Below are positions 29,185 through 43,618 of a DNA stretch of 64,000 bases, piece by piece. The stretch is from contig CAVNZM010000003.1 of the NCBI GenBank assembly GCA_963693365.1, forward strand, positions 3,906,001-3,970,000, read 5' to 3'. Position numbers and translations under genes: made by a program. This stretch comes from Amoebidium appalachense. Its lineage: Eukaryota > Ichthyosporea. Each line of letters opens with the position of its first letter. Position 1 is the first letter of the stretch. The notes under the pieces were generated by a model that was not told the origin of the DNA, searched no databases, and was given only the letters and a program-made list of their open reading frames with translations.

Positions 29185-32100
29185 GGGGCATGTGGGTATT
29201 TGAGTATACACGTCGGTGTCCGTGTAGGGGCGTTCAGAGGGCTATGGTAAGGGCGAGGAAGGGGATGAAGGGAGGAGTGGGAATAGGGGGAGGGAAAGGG
29301 GAGAAAGGAAAAGCCGAGGGCAAAAAGCGGCATGACACATACTGTAATAAGAGCAAATGAGCACATGCTGCATGTATGTGTACAAATGGTACATGTATGC
29401 ATGTACGTGCCCTTGCTGGGGAAGGAGGAGAAGCACACACACTATTTGCCCACTCAGAGTGCACCTACGTGTGTGTTAGTTTGTGTAAACGCGCACACGT
29501 ATGTGTGTACATGGTTGTATACGCGTGCACGTGTGTGTGTGTGTGTGTGCGTGCGCGAGTGTGTGCACGTGCACACGTGCATGTTTGTGTGTGTGCATGT
29601 GTGTGCACGTGCACACGTGCATGTGTGTGTGCATGTTTGTGTGTGTGCACACGTCCGTGTTGTATGTTTGTGTGCATGCGCATGTATGTGCATGTGAATG
29701 CAGGCCAACCCACCTCTGGTTGTTGTTGAACCGTGCCTTTGAGTCATTGCGGAAAATCAATTGCGGCTCCTCCACAGCCTCGGGGCAGTACGTGGCGTCA
29801 AAAAGCAGTTCATTGTCCTGGTGAGGATAAGCAGTTAGCAAGGGCACGGATATATGTTGACGTCAGGATTTGTGCTTGTATGTCCGGGTGTGTATGAATG
29901 CATGAGTTTGTGTGTGCGGGTGTATTTGTGTGTGCGCGCGCACATGCGCGTGTGCGTGGTTGTCATGGTTTTGCCAGCAGAGAGAGAGAGAGAGCGAAAG
30001 AGGGAGACGTGAGAGAGTGAGAGAGAATGGAGTGATGTCTAGAGGGTTTGGTGGGGTTGTGGTGGTGGTGGTGGTGGGGGGGGTTTTGAATGCGTCAAAA
30101 AGTACGAAGTACACAAGAACAAACGGATAACACGATGCAGAATGCAAGCCATACATAAAGAGTATGCATAATAAGCAGAGCCCATCCTCAGGGGGGGCCC
30201 ACGTCATCCACAGTACCCGAGTTTCGACCTATTCACCTCGTTAACGAAACCCAACTCAGATACTGTTTCACTTGAACATGGGTAGGTCACCCGTCTTGAT
30301 CAGAGAGGAGCAGGGTTGCTTATGCAGGCAAGGGCAGTGGGAAAGGCCAGGGGTTAAAGTTGCAGCAGTAAGCAGAAGCAAGAAAAATGGGGGGGGGGGG
30401 GAGCGGTCTGTGTGTTCTCTTGGGGCAGGGCAGGGTGCAGGGGGGGGGGGGGGGGGGAGGAGGGGGAGGGGGAGGGGGGAAGGTTGCGCAGAGGGAATGG
30501 GTGAGGGGAAGTGGGTAGGTGGGGTGAGTGAGGGGGGAGAGGGGGGGTGGCAGAGGGGATGGGGGGTAAGTGGGCAGGGGAGGTGTCCGAGAGGGGGGGG
30601 AGGGGGGGGGGGGAGGGGGGGAAGGGGGGGGAGGGGAATAGAGAGAGAGAGAAGAGGGTACACACCTGCAGGCGTGCCATGGGGACATGGAAGTATTTTG
30701 CGTCTGTGCCCTTGGCCAGGATCGTCTCCCGCATGGTCTTCCAGGCAGACGCAGTCAGGAAGCAGTTGCCGTCCCACGGCATGATCCACCGGTACCCCGC
30801 CTGGAAAAAAAGAAAAAAATTTAAATAAATGTTAGAAGGGGGCTGTAGCATTGCTACGGTAAGTGGAAAAGGTAGAATGCGCACGTGTGTGTCTGTGTGT
30901 GTGTGTGTGCGTGCGTGCGTGCGTGTGTGTGTGTGTGTGCGTGCGTGTGTGTGTGTGTGTGTTTGCATGCTCCTGCGGCTGTCTGCACCTGTGTGTGCCC
31001 ATGCGCATGTGCGTATTCACAATGAGCGCCTGTGATTGTGCGGTAGAGCTTCCTGCGGCAGTGTCAAAAACAATATCCATAAAATACTGATCCCCAAGCA
31101 AAAAAACATTCTGAAAATTTCAATTACCTTGACACCGGATTCCAGCGCAGCGTTGCGTGCGCCATTGTTGTTGATGACGTGAATGTTCTTCTCGCGGTAC
31201 ATGTGGTCGATCACAGACGCACGGTACATGCTGGCCTTCTGCACATACCAAAGAAAAAAACACGAGATTAGAATTTGGCGCAAACAAAGAAACATTCGTG
31301 CACGATTAAATTAAATCTGCCCCAGAGATGTCCCGGTTAGCAATAATTAACCGGGGTCGTCAGTATTCAGCCTCCCAAACACCTCAACCCTCCTCCCCCT
31401 CACCCACAGAAAAATATAATCAAATAAAAATAACACCAATATGCCCCTCTGCCCTGGTCACCCCCCTCCCCCCCCCCCCCCAAAAAAAAAAAAAAAAAAA
31501 AAAAAAAGAAAAGGAAAGAAAAGGAAGGAAAGAAATCAGAGAGAGGGAGAGAAAAGGGGGGGGGGGGGGGGGGGGGGGGGGGGGATTCGGAGACAGTCAG
31601 AAAGACACAGATAAAGAGAGATATCGACAGATAAAGGATAAAAACAAGAAGGGAAAAAAACACCCACCAGCCCCTCGCCGACATTCAAGTTCCTCCTGAG
31701 CACATCATGGTCATGAAACCCCTCGTAGTGCACAGGCACCCTGCTGGCCTCCTCCAAGTCCAAGTGCAGAACCTCATATCTCTGCCTGTAGCTCTCCAAC
31801 AAGCGAAAAAGCCTCTGTTCCTCCGTCTTGTTCACAATCTTGTTGATGATCCAGCGCCTGTCGAGCCCTGGAAGCTCGGGTTCGTTTTCAAGAATGAACT
31901 TGACGTTGTTGTATGACTGCCCGACCGCGTGACGTGGGGGAAGGTCGTTTCCTGTATTGTGTAGAGGGTGAGATTTGCTGAAAGATTGTGGAACGAAGAA
32001 AAGCATGGACTTTTCCTAGAGTGAAGGGAGCAGAGCAGGGGGAGGGGGGTTACGGCTTGTGAAATGTACTGGTCGGTTTGTGGGTAAGGCAAATCAAGAA

Positions 32101-34013
32101 CGGAGGAAGCAACAACAACAGAAACCAGGTCGACAGTTCTTTCCGAAATTTCGCTCGGGCGTGGTTACCAACAAAAACGAATCCTACGGGACTATGAAGG
32201 GAGCCAATTATGTTTCAGATCTCCCTTTTTTGCAGTGACAGTGACAAGTGAGAGGAGGGAAAGCCAGTTATAAACGAAGAGAGTTCAACTGAGACAGGAC
32301 ACTTTTACACGAGCATCTCTCCGAAAAACGAAAAAAACAGAGACATGCAACTGCCGTAGAGCACACGTCAGCAGGTGCCTATCAAGAACACGGAAAGGTA
32401 ATCGAAAGAAGGGAGAGGCAGGAAGATCGTAGGTTGTGTGGGTGGATGGTTTAACATGGTGCGGGGAACGGGTAGGTAAGTGGAGGGGGGGGGGGGGGGG
32501 GAGGAGAATGAAGTTAACTCGAAAGCAGAGAGGAGATGAACGAGCAGGGAGGAACGGAGCCAGGAAAATCCTAGTGCTTAGGGAGATGACAGAAGTGGGT
32601 TCCAGAGAAGATTGGGTTTATAACTTGTATAACTTGAAGGACTTACCGATGGCACGGTAGAGAGCAAACTGATTAGGGCCCTTGTACGTGTCATGGACTT
32701 GGAGCCTGTAGGATACGAGTTTTAGTTATGCCTTTTCTTATGCTTGTTCTTGATCAACACTCACATGCATTTGTGTACATGCCAGCTTGAGCGAACCTTT
32801 GGGAACGTAACTACACCTACTTCATGCGTACAATATACTGAAATCTGCAAAAGAATAGACCAGAAAAACCCTTGAAAAGGAGGATCATTTATGTATGTTT
32901 CCTGACTGCTCCGTCTTTTTCTGTTTTTCTCTTCTCCTCTATTTTCTTCTTTTCTTTCTTTCTTTCTTTCTTCTTTTTTTCCTGGGGTGGGTGGGTGGGG
33001 GGAGGGGGGGGGGAGGGGAGGGGGAGGAGGAAAGGGGAAGGTGGAAGGGAACCATTTGCAGGGGGGGGAAAGAAAGAACGCACAGGAATAGGTGATGGGG
33101 GAGAGAGGTAAGAGGGGGGGTACCCTTGTTAAGTGGCTAAAACAGAAAGGAAAGCTGGGGTTTTCGAAAGGTGCGGCACAGCACTCCTTTGTGATATTAT
33201 GAAATGGACTAATTTTAACGACCAAGAAACCAGCAAGCCATCCGCATACTGCTGAGAAAAATGCTCTAAGTGCTCTAAGTGCACAACAGTTCATTCCTTC
33301 ACATGAACAAACGATGCAAGTTACAACTATACCCATTACCCGTGTGCAAGAAGAGTTGTGTCGTTAATTAACTGAGTGTGAACGGACATAGTAGGCTTAT
33401 GATCAGAGTTGGGCGATACTACAGTTTGTGTGGTATTAATAAAGCCGTTGTTTTGCGCTTTGTGGTCAAGGTTACATGCGGGTGCAGAAGAGATGGATAA
33501 TGCTGAGCGCAAATGGCACAAAGAAACACGTGTTTTTTCTTTCCTAAGCGCAAAAAACATGTGTTTCTTTGTGCCAACTGCTGCTCGTTTTGAAATATAC
33601 AAGCAAGCGCACCAAGCACCAAACAACGGACCGCCCCTCACAATAGTGTAATTATACTTTGTTGGAAGGTTTCACAAATTATTTTTCTGGGTATTTCGTG
33701 TGCTCACGAGTTCTTTTTTGGGCACAGGGTAAAACTATACATGTATAAGCAGACAGACTTACCCAGCAAAATCGACGGGGCACTCAGCTGGTCCAGCATA
33801 TGTCAGCAAGAACTGAGAAACGCGCGTGGTGACGGGCGTAGGCTGCCCAACAAGCGAAGAGAAAATGAACGTAAGGAGCTCGAACAATAGACATCCGGCT
33901 GCGATATAGCACAGGAGAGTGAAAAACCTCGCCAAGAACGATTTTTTTGGTGTTGCGTGTGGTAGTGGCCGGTCTTTCGCAGGCACACCCAAACTGTGTA
34001 GCGTGTTAGCCAT
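24308..34013 (-). CDS. type II membrane glycosyltransferase-like / alginate-lyase-like fusion protein
   Basis: Complete gene with 13 exons (coding order): 34013-33763, 32705-32647, 31951-31668, 31238-31128, 30800-30666, 29817-29714, 29061-28856, 27737-27488, 27044-26903, 26598-26365, 25932-25733, 25406-25182, 24680-24308. The lengths sum to 2,574 nt, 857 residues plus stop. Residues about 30-52 form a membrane segment after a short cytosolic tail, so the rest should face the Golgi lumen or outside. Residues about 100-380 resemble GT-A glycosyltransferases: [10 protein letters not shown] at 221-230 and PWDGN at 243-247, where DGN may stand for the metal-binding DxD (inference). Residues about 465-740 resemble the alginate lyase superfamily: [20 protein letters not shown] then FFLD (505-531), and [16 protein letters not shown] (632-647). 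The usual Asn-His before that motif is Pro-Arg here, so lyase activity is doubtful. Likely role: building or editing an acidic surface polysaccharide. Confidence 0.85.
26864..26939 (-). repeat. 38-bp tandem duplication spanning an exon end and its donor site
   Basis: Units at 26864-26901 and 26902-26939 each hold the end of exon 9 of the fusion gene (coding ACTACTTC then CTGGCAGG) followed by a GT donor. Only the first donor in transcription order (exon end 26903) keeps the frame into exon 10. Use of the second would add 38 nt and shift the frame. Confidence 0.9.
27401..27425 (-). repeat. short imperfect copy of the exon 8 donor edge
   Basis: The plus-strand stretch ACCTGGTGAATGATTTTGCA resembles 27487-27511 (ACCTGGTGAACGCCTTTGCA), the end of exon 8 of the fusion gene with its donor. 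About 21 of 25 positions match. A (CA)n tract separates the two copies. It lies downstream of the real donor inside the intron. Confidence 0.5.
27954..28539. mobile_element. MITE-like element in an intron of the fusion gene
   Basis: Terminal inverted repeats start GGGGCTGTCCACACTGCGCC at 27954 and end with its exact reverse complement at 28539. Both subterminal regions carry repeated CGGATTGA/TCCGATTGA-type motifs, as seen where transposases bind. It is 586 bp with no ORF. I see no clear target-site duplication, so the superfamily is open. It lies between exons 7 and 8 of the fusion gene. Confidence 0.8.
30085..30388 (-). mobile_element. 304-bp dispersed repeat, antisense copy in the fusion gene intron
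   Basis: Reverse complement of 18535-18838 with only a few differences by eye. Read on the minus strand it ends GACGCATTCAAAA and then a C-rich run. It lies between exons 5 and 6 of the fusion gene and is in the same orientation as that gene, just as the 18.5 kb copy is sense to the ABCC gene. Confidence 0.85.
33515..33574. repeat. inverted repeat (24-bp arms) in intron 1 of the fusion gene
   Basis: GGCACAAAGAAACACGTGTT on the left and its near-perfect reverse complement, ending CTTTGTGCC at 33574, are separated by about 12 bases. There is one mismatch in roughly 24 pairs. It could fold in the pre-mRNA. Confidence 0.85.
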
Positions 34014-34330
34014 TTCCTCCGATTCCACTCGCCAGCAGGAATAGAAATGCGTCTGCAAAGCACCAAAACAAGGATTACAAGTGGGTTATATTTCACTGTG
34101 TTTGTAATGTGGAGAAGGCGAAGTTTTGGCACTTTTGAATTTTCTATCGCTCGCCTGTAGGTGACTCAACGTGAGAGTGACGCTGCCAAACGAGGGCTGC
34201 ACAAGTCCATCTTATCCAGTCGGCTTCTACGGTAATAGCATTACGTGACCAAAAACCAATCGAAGACGTTTTCGCATTGAATTGGGCTCAAAGCCAATTA
34301 TTTCAAAGACATGCTCTAGTTTCAGCCAAT
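34014..34330 (-). promoter_or_regulatory. probable promoter and 5' UTR of the fusion gene
   Basis: Upstream of the ATG at 34013 there is a possible 5' UTR acceptor (minus-strand TTTGCAG ending at 34053). Several CCAAT/ATTGG pentamers cluster at about 34255-34330. No TATA box is evident. The assignment rests on position and the CCAAT cluster only. Confidence 0.35.
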
Positions 34331-36283
<1,953 letters not shown>

Positions 36284-36640
36284 CTACCCTCCCAGCTCTC
36301 TCTCTGCCTGTCTCCTCCGCCTACAGGCAACTGGGCTTTCTTTCCAGTTCCAACGTAATATCCCTCCCGTTGTCCCCGCCCCCCCCCCCCCCCCCCCCCC
36401 CCCCCTAGGCCTCCCCCCCTTCCCCCGGGCCGGGGGGTTAGAGACGGCTGCATTTTTCTCCACCACCTCCGCCACCTCCTTGGCAACCGAAATATTAGCA
36501 CCCGATTCCTGGCCCACAGACTTTTCAGTGGCGACCGTACCAGACTGCTTGGCCTTCTTTGCCTTGACCACCGCAAGCGTGTTTAAGAAAATCGCCCAAC
36601 TTGAGTGTTTTAGGGCCAGGCTTCTACTGCTCCTTCCCAT
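36284..36640 (-). CDS. possible small basic protein or first exon (unrecognised)
   Basis: An ATG-to-stop ORF of 118 codons on the minus strand. The first 70 residues have mixed, non-repetitive composition (AVVKAKKAKQSGTVATEKS, then SVAKEVAEVVEKNAAV), unlike the simple-repeat ORFs around it. It then crosses a G-run that encodes poly-Gly and ends after WNWKESPVACRRRR. Another frame past the G-run reads YYVGTGKKAQLPVGG, so there may be a splice or an indel at the run. No family recognised. Confidence 0.3.
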   Translation of the reverse strand: MGRSSRSLALKHSSWAIFLNTLAVVKAKKAKQSGTVATEKSVGQESGANISVAKEVAEVVEKNAAVSNPPARGKGGRPRGGGGGGGGAGTTGGILRWNWKESPVACRRRRQAERELGG

Positions 36641-37428
36641 CTGAAAAGCGATGGTCAGGCTGCCGAGTGCTGGCAGCCACAGGGGCTACCCTAGGAAGCG
36701 CGTGTTTGCCCATGGAGAGAGTGACCTACAGCGAAAGGGCCTAAAAACAACACGGGTGAAAGCGTGACACGTGAGAACTTAAAAAAAAAAACGGGCTCTG
36801 AGTCACCTGACAACTGACTTGAAGGCTGTGTTTTGACTGAAGGGAGGGAGTTTTGCGCCAAAAAAAAAAAAAAAACGAAAATAACCATCAGACTGGTGTA
36901 AGGCCGTGCCATTGTAACTTTTTTTTTTTCTTTTGACTGGATTTATTCGACGGAAAGATATGCAAGTATGCCGGCATGGCATACAGAGAAGACAATAAAA
37001 ACTTCACGAGTTATCCAGTAACAAGTGCATACTGAGATACCTGAACACTGTGTGAAAATCATATAAATACTCAATGTGACGACCAACAGAATTCAACAAA
37101 AAGTCTAAAGTGTTCACATTGCCAGCTAGTGTAGCAGACACCCGTAGGGAAAGAGGTAAAACGCGACATAAAAACTCACACCTATCAACATGCTTGCGAT
37201 TGGAAAGTTCAGCACAAAAATGGCACCAGCGGCGATGAAAATTGTAACTTAATGTCAATAAAAAGCCCCCAAAACCTTAAGATTGTGTCAAATATACACA
37301 AAAGGTTCCCCAATATTACCATTACGGTGGCCAAAATTCATTTTACTTGACTGCTGAGTGCTGGATAACCGAGCGAACTATCCCATGCATGAAAATAATA
37401 GCCTATCACCGAATTCCCACCCCAGCCT

Positions 37429-37488
<60 letters not shown>

Positions 37489-40439
37489 CTATATGTACAC
37501 TCCACTATCCGGCCACGTACCCTACGCAGGAAGGGTAGTGTACCCCAGCCTCTTCCAGGCGGGGTATTTTTTTCTGGCAGTGGGGTATTTTTTAGGGTAT
37601 TTTTGGGGTATTGTCTAACCCTGCCAGCAACGGACCAATCCGACGGTTTTCTAATGTAAACGAAAGCCGCCGGAGCCGACCCAATGCCGCACTTGGCACG
37701 GTCTGTGACGGCCTACACTTTCTAAACCTTCAACACACAGGAACACACAGGTTCAGCACTTAGGCACTCAAAATTACAAAACGTGTATTCGCGCACCATG
37801 TGCACGCATGTGCACGGAATTGCACGGAGCTCGAGTTACACGTGAACCTGCGTGTGTATGCATACCCACATGCTCTGTTCAACAACGCTGTTTGGAAAGC
37901 CTCCAGCTGCTTCCTGCAATGTAGGACCGTGTTTCACACCCCTGCTAGAGTACGTATGCACACACTGTGATTCTTCTACGTACACTGACATGCATATGCA
38001 CCCATGGAATTCAACTACACCGGCTGTGCCTTATTGTTATTATTATTATTTTTTATGTTTTTTTTGCACCCTCTGTTTTTGGGCGGGCTGTCAACCCAAA
38101 CGACCACCTTTGCAGACAGTGCCCGTACGCGTATTATTTTCAGTCCAAACACGAGCCGCTGAGACTCTCAATAATAGGTGGTGGGCTTTGCTCAAAGCTA
38201 TTATTGGGGTGGGATTTCTACTGTGCTCTGTACATGTGTGACAATATTCAATGACATCATGATTCAATGTGCAGGTGTGTGGGGTACTGTGGGACTGTGG
38301 TTTTGTAGTAGGTATTTCAAATTGATGAAGTATGTCAACCTATGAACAGAAGCGCAACTGCATGTTGTCATTATAAGTACCTAGGAACTGTGAGACTCAC
38401 ACTACCTTCCAGTGTGGCTGTTTGCATTTGGCGCATGGCTGTTTTGAATATTTGGGGGGGGGGGGGGGGGGGGGGGGGGGGAGGTCTGGGAGGCTGCCGG
38501 TTGTACATGTGGTGAAATACGGGTCGGTGCCAAGCCAGATGCTAGGGGATGTATGTATGTATTTGGTTATCTTTTTCAGTATGTATTGTATGAGCTCAAA
38601 CGGGAAAAAGCAAAATAAAACTCATGCATTGATTGACTCTGTATGGTGGCTTCGACTTCATGTAGCTAGTAGTAGGGTCTGCAGACCCAGTTTTCACCCA
38701 CCGTGCAGTGCAGTCTGTTGAAGTAGAAACCACCGTACTCAAGCCTTTAAATCTTACCGCTGTGCCACAGAGAGGCTATAGAGTCTTTCCACTTGACTAT
38801 GTCTTCCTCTTATATCCCCAAGCAGAATGATCCGGCTACCTTACAACTGTACACAATACAGGTATTACTAGCCAATGTACTATATCATATCTACCCTTCT
38901 ATCTCTAAGCACAGAATTAGCCCATCTAAGCCACGCTAGTGGGGAACCATACTGAACAAGGTCACCAAACACATGGGACAAAGGTCTTACTGCACCCCGC
39001 CCACCGGCACCACACCTCCACCTTTCTCCCACAACGTTTCGCTCCTGCGCGTGTTCCTGCCAGTTCATGCTTCACACTAGCTAGACAAACACTTCGATGC
39101 ACGTGACACACATGACACATCCGTCTCCTCTTTTCACGCATACAAGGGTAGGCTAAATTAATTTAGGATTTTCCGAATATAATGTACAGCACTTTCTAGG
39201 AATTTTCAAAAAATTAAGATTCTAACTGCCAGTGGCTAGTCCCCGTTGCACATACGAAATGAAAATTGAGGATTTCCCCCATTGTTCATGTGGGCCAGTG
39301 GGGCCCAAATCCACGTAATCGTATATTCGGCCTACTCCTGTAGACCATTTCACCTTAAACCAACAACCGCGCTTTAAATACACTTTCTTACATGATACAC
39401 CCTTAACCCATGCAGGCACAGACTGACTATTCTTTAGCTCTATGTGCTACATACATAGTAGTACTATCTGCGGAGGAGAGTTCGTTATTTAGCTGGCTGC
39501 ATTTGAATGGGGTTCCTGTGCGACCAGGTAGCTCTATGAACAGGGTACTGTAAGGCCATCTTCTGGTGGGGTAAACAATTTTATGTACCCAATCGCAACA
39601 TCTACAAGTGGAGCCTGTACGGTGCATCTATATATGCTCCACACGTCATGGTGCCGTAGTTATCATGTTGGCGCTTTTGTGCCACTTCCATTTACATCTG
39701 AGCCCACCACAACAATACATATGTACGAATGCACTGCACACACACCTTTCCACCCCATCACCGGTACTTTACCACGAACTTCACTGTCATCCTCTTCCAT
39801 CAGCACCGTCGAGGGTGATTATCGGGCCGCTGCTCTTTGCTATTTGCTCTTCAGGGTGCATATATCGCTCCCCGCCCCCCTCCTCCCCCCCCCCCCCCCC
39901 CCCCCTTCCCGTCCCCGATCTCGGCACTCCCCCCCCATCCCCCCCACCCCACCCCACTCCTACCTTTCACCCTCCGGATTCCTCCCCGGCCCCCTCTCCT
40001 TCTCACCCTCCGGGGCCTTGGCAATTTGAATCTGATTCGCCGTGTTTGAAGGTGAGTTTGTGTGTATTTGTCATCATTATGGGTTCAGTATTTTGTTATA
40101 TATGATGTAGAAATATATATATGATATACAATCATTCGGATATACATACATATATTGAAGTATTCTGCGCCAGTTAAACTATGGGCCATTTGGGAGGCTA
40201 AGCTGAGATGTTGCCTTCCTCTTCCCGCCCGCCGGCACTACACTGTTACGCAACCCCCCCCCCCCTCCCCCCACCCCCCACCCCCCACCCCACCCCCACC
40301 CCTGGCACAACATTACACTCCTGCCCGAGTTCAGACACTTACTGCACTCATTGCTTCCCGTGTAATCAGATGGCACACTTAAGTCTTAGACTCTTCTGGC
40401 AGAAGCTTTTTCATGCACCCCTAGACGGTGGTGCCTCTT

Positions 40440-40472
<33 letters not shown>

Positions 40473-41180
40473 CCCCCCCCCCTCCTCCTCACAACCGCCT
40501 TTTTCTCTTTTATTTGCCTGTCCCCGAAGGAACCTCTTGGGGTCGTTTGTATAACTAACCCCTTCTAAATAAGCACCAACTGCATCGGAGTCATGTTGTT
40601 ATTAATGGTGCGATCAGCGGGCCGCACCAGTGGTGCCGAACGCGTTGGCTCTAGATCTTGTGTTACCTGTTCGTTTATTACTCAAGCCACCACAGCAGCA
40701 TCATGTATACAAGGTCATGCACTGCACACATACTTCCACCCCAATACCCCCTTCATCCTGCGTGGGCTGTTTAACTTAGAGTTTGAGATGTTATGTTAAG
40801 GCTTGCTTACGTTCATCATTTATCTATTTATCTTGCAGCCACTATAGTAATGGATTTCTTCTTTAAATTTATAACTGTGTACGCAGATATTTATTATTTA
40901 GGGGGCGCATCTCTCTCAGTGATACATGTACATGTGTGGATATGATTGTAACGGTGTCCTGTGGTGTTAAAACTGTTGACCTGTTTGCCGGACGTAGCCT
41001 AGTTCGATATAAGTGCATTGTTTCCATATAAGTAGGTTAAAGCGGCAGTGTTACACCGCAATATGATTGGCGCCACATTAACATCATGTAACGAAATCCC
41101 GCGATAAACTTGAAGCCTGAGGTATTGAGCTTGCATGGAGCCTCTTGGGAGACACGATCGATGCCATGAGGTGATGAAAG

Positions 41181-41213
<33 letters not shown>

Positions 41214-41625
41214 CCCCGCCCCGCCCCTGCAGCTCCTTCCGGAATACAGGCACACCAGACATACACACAGCACAAGTACACACAGGGGGACGACCAAAAC
41301 CGGCAGTGTGCGTGCGTTGTAACCATGGATGGTCTAGATCTAGGTAATATCCCCCCTTCCCCCTCCCACCCCCCCCCCCCAAGCCTGAGGTATTGGGCTT
41401 GTATGGAGCCCCTTGGGGGGAGGAGGGGAGACACGATCGATACCATGGGGTGATGAAAGCCGGCCTCCGGGGGGGGGGGGGGGGGAGAAAGGGGGAGGGG
41501 GGGGAGGGGAGGGGGGAGAGGAGGGGGGGGGGGGGGAGGGGGGGGGGTTGGGAGGGATGCTGGAGGTTCAGTTGGTTTACGTTTAGGGTTGCAACGGTTC
41601 GTGGAGGGGCGGAGAGCTGAGAGGG

Positions 41626-41663
<38 letters not shown>

Positions 41664-41760
41664 TGACTGTGAGCTTGGGACATCTTATACCAAGAGACAC
41701 TGGGGGTAATGGGGAAGAAAGGAGTCATGGACAAAACATTTTACATATTCGTGGCTTTTT

Positions 41761-41804
<44 letters not shown>

Positions 41805-42154
41805 CGGCAAACCAACGAACCAACCAAAAAAAAAAAAAAAAAAAGGGGGGAAAAAAAAAAAAAAATGAAAGACAAAGACAGAAAGGAGGAAAGCAAACGA
41901 GAGCGTAGAGAGAGGGTGGGGGAAGGGGGAGGGGGGGGGGGGGGGGGGGGGAGAGGGGGGGGGGGGGGGGGGGGGGGGGAGAAGGACTCTGTCGGGAAGA
42001 TAAATGCGATTAGATTTCTCTCTTGAGTAGGGGTTTTTGTATTTTCTTCTCTGAGATGTGATATCGCCGGCTTGCTTCTCTTTCATGAGCATATCAATAA
42101 AGTAATTATATATAAAATTTAAAATTTCAAATCACCCCGGTGTTTTGCGCTGTC
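36641..42154. other. long region without a confirmed gene
   Basis: Holds a G-run of nearly 60 bases (about 37431-37488), repeated GGGGTATTT motifs near 37560-37615, several C-runs, and a duplicated segment at 41112/41381. A plus-strand stretch ending WQFESDSPCLK before a good GTGAGT donor at 40051 might be an exon, but I could not link it to any other exon. Confidence 0.45.
41112..41461 (+). repeat. diverged direct repeat, two copies
   Basis: GAAGCCTGAGGTATTG-type units at 41112-41181 and 41381-41461 share about 70 bases, including GACACGATCGAT and GATGAAAGCC. The second copy has an extra G-rich insert. Each is followed by a C- or G-run. Confidence 0.85.
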
Positions 42155-42160
42155 TTTATT
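42155..42160 (-). promoter_or_regulatory. candidate polyadenylation signal of the SDHAF1-like gene
   Basis: AATAAA on the minus strand, about 290 bases after the stop at 42454. Confidence 0.4.
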
Positions 42161-42453
42161 AAGTCGACCATCGCTAATGTGAATCTTTCCGCCACACACC
42201 TAGAAGCATACAAATTTCAAGACCCAAAGGGTGTGTCATATCGTTCCATACGCCCAGACACCATCACAATACATGTGAATTAGTGAACATAGTTAATAAC
42301 TCTTTTTTTAGTATGTAACCAGATGTAAAGTGCCTCTAACCCCCTAGAAGCGTATGCATTCAACCCATGCATATATCCAGATCTCTGAACAGATATCGAT
42401 CGCCAAAATTCAGGCCTTCTAACAATCGGCAATCAGAGAAGATTAATTCGTCA

Positions 42454-42642
42454 CTATTTTCTCACTTGCACATTCTCAATGCTTGTAAGGTGTGGGCTCT
42501 CCATCATTTTCAACTGTTTCTGACCTTGCCTCACCAGAAATTCGATCCGCGCAAATTCCTTGATTGGGATATTCCGATTCGCCTCGAACCCTTGACGAAC
42601 AACAGCTTTGAAATGTGCCTGTGTTTCCTGTGGACAGGGGAA

Positions 42643-42676
<34 letters not shown>

Positions 42677-43013
42677 TGTTCAAGCTGTGCCTTTCAACCA
42701 TTTTCATTCTAAACCCCTTCTCCGTGTATAGTGGGAAAAAGAATCCGGATCCGCAATATTCTTGAGTGAGTTCACAACAAAAAACTATACACAATTACTT
42801 TTTCTTTTTTAGAAGATTATTAGGCCCAGCACAATTCACTTGTATAATACGTACCATTATGTAGTAAGCAATGGTTAGTGCATATAAAAAGTTGCTGCAG
42901 AACCCAACTCGAAAGCACACCCACCCATTTTCGAGAAGCATCCAAACCACTATCTAACAACACTCCCTTTCTCTGTTCGCCCCTCGGTCCTCCATGTGCC
43001 ACATTATCTAGGC

Positions 43014-43055
<42 letters not shown>

Positions 43056-43531
43056 AAAAAAGAATAAAGAAAGAAAAAAGAAAAAGAAAAAACCCGCACA
43101 TCCTTGCCCCCAACAAACCCCCGGGGCCTGACACACACACACACACACACAAACCCCCCCCCCCCCCCCCCCCCCCTCCCCCCCCCACCACCACCACCAC
43201 CACCAAAACACACACACGCACACACACACACACTCTTCACCAGGCCCCCCACCCGCATATAGTTGAGGCAAAACACATACAGACACACAAACACACCCAT
43301 GAAAAGAGGGGGGGGAAGGGGGGGGGGGGGGGGGGGGGGGGGAGGGGGACGGAAAAAGGTGAGACGGAAAGGGAAAAGATGAATGTTTCATCCCCATTCC
43401 CTATTAATCCCAGTACCAGCCCGATTCCTCAACCACAACCCTCACAGCACCAACCCCTCTTCTCTGCCAGTCCCCACGAATATGGTCTGTTGCCCCCCTC
43501 CCCCCTCCCCCCTAACCCCCCTACCCACACA

Positions 43532-43618
<87 letters not shown>

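Noticed and set aside
37004-37258. Minus-strand 84-codon ORF with several Cys residues
   Set aside because: No recognisable motif, no splice partners, and AATAAA motifs on both sides suggest non-coding or 3' UTR-like sequence.
39800-40055. Plus-strand exon-like stretch ending WQFESDSPCLK before GTGAGT
   Set aside because: Only one good splice site and no partner exon or family match, so it is not called as a gene.
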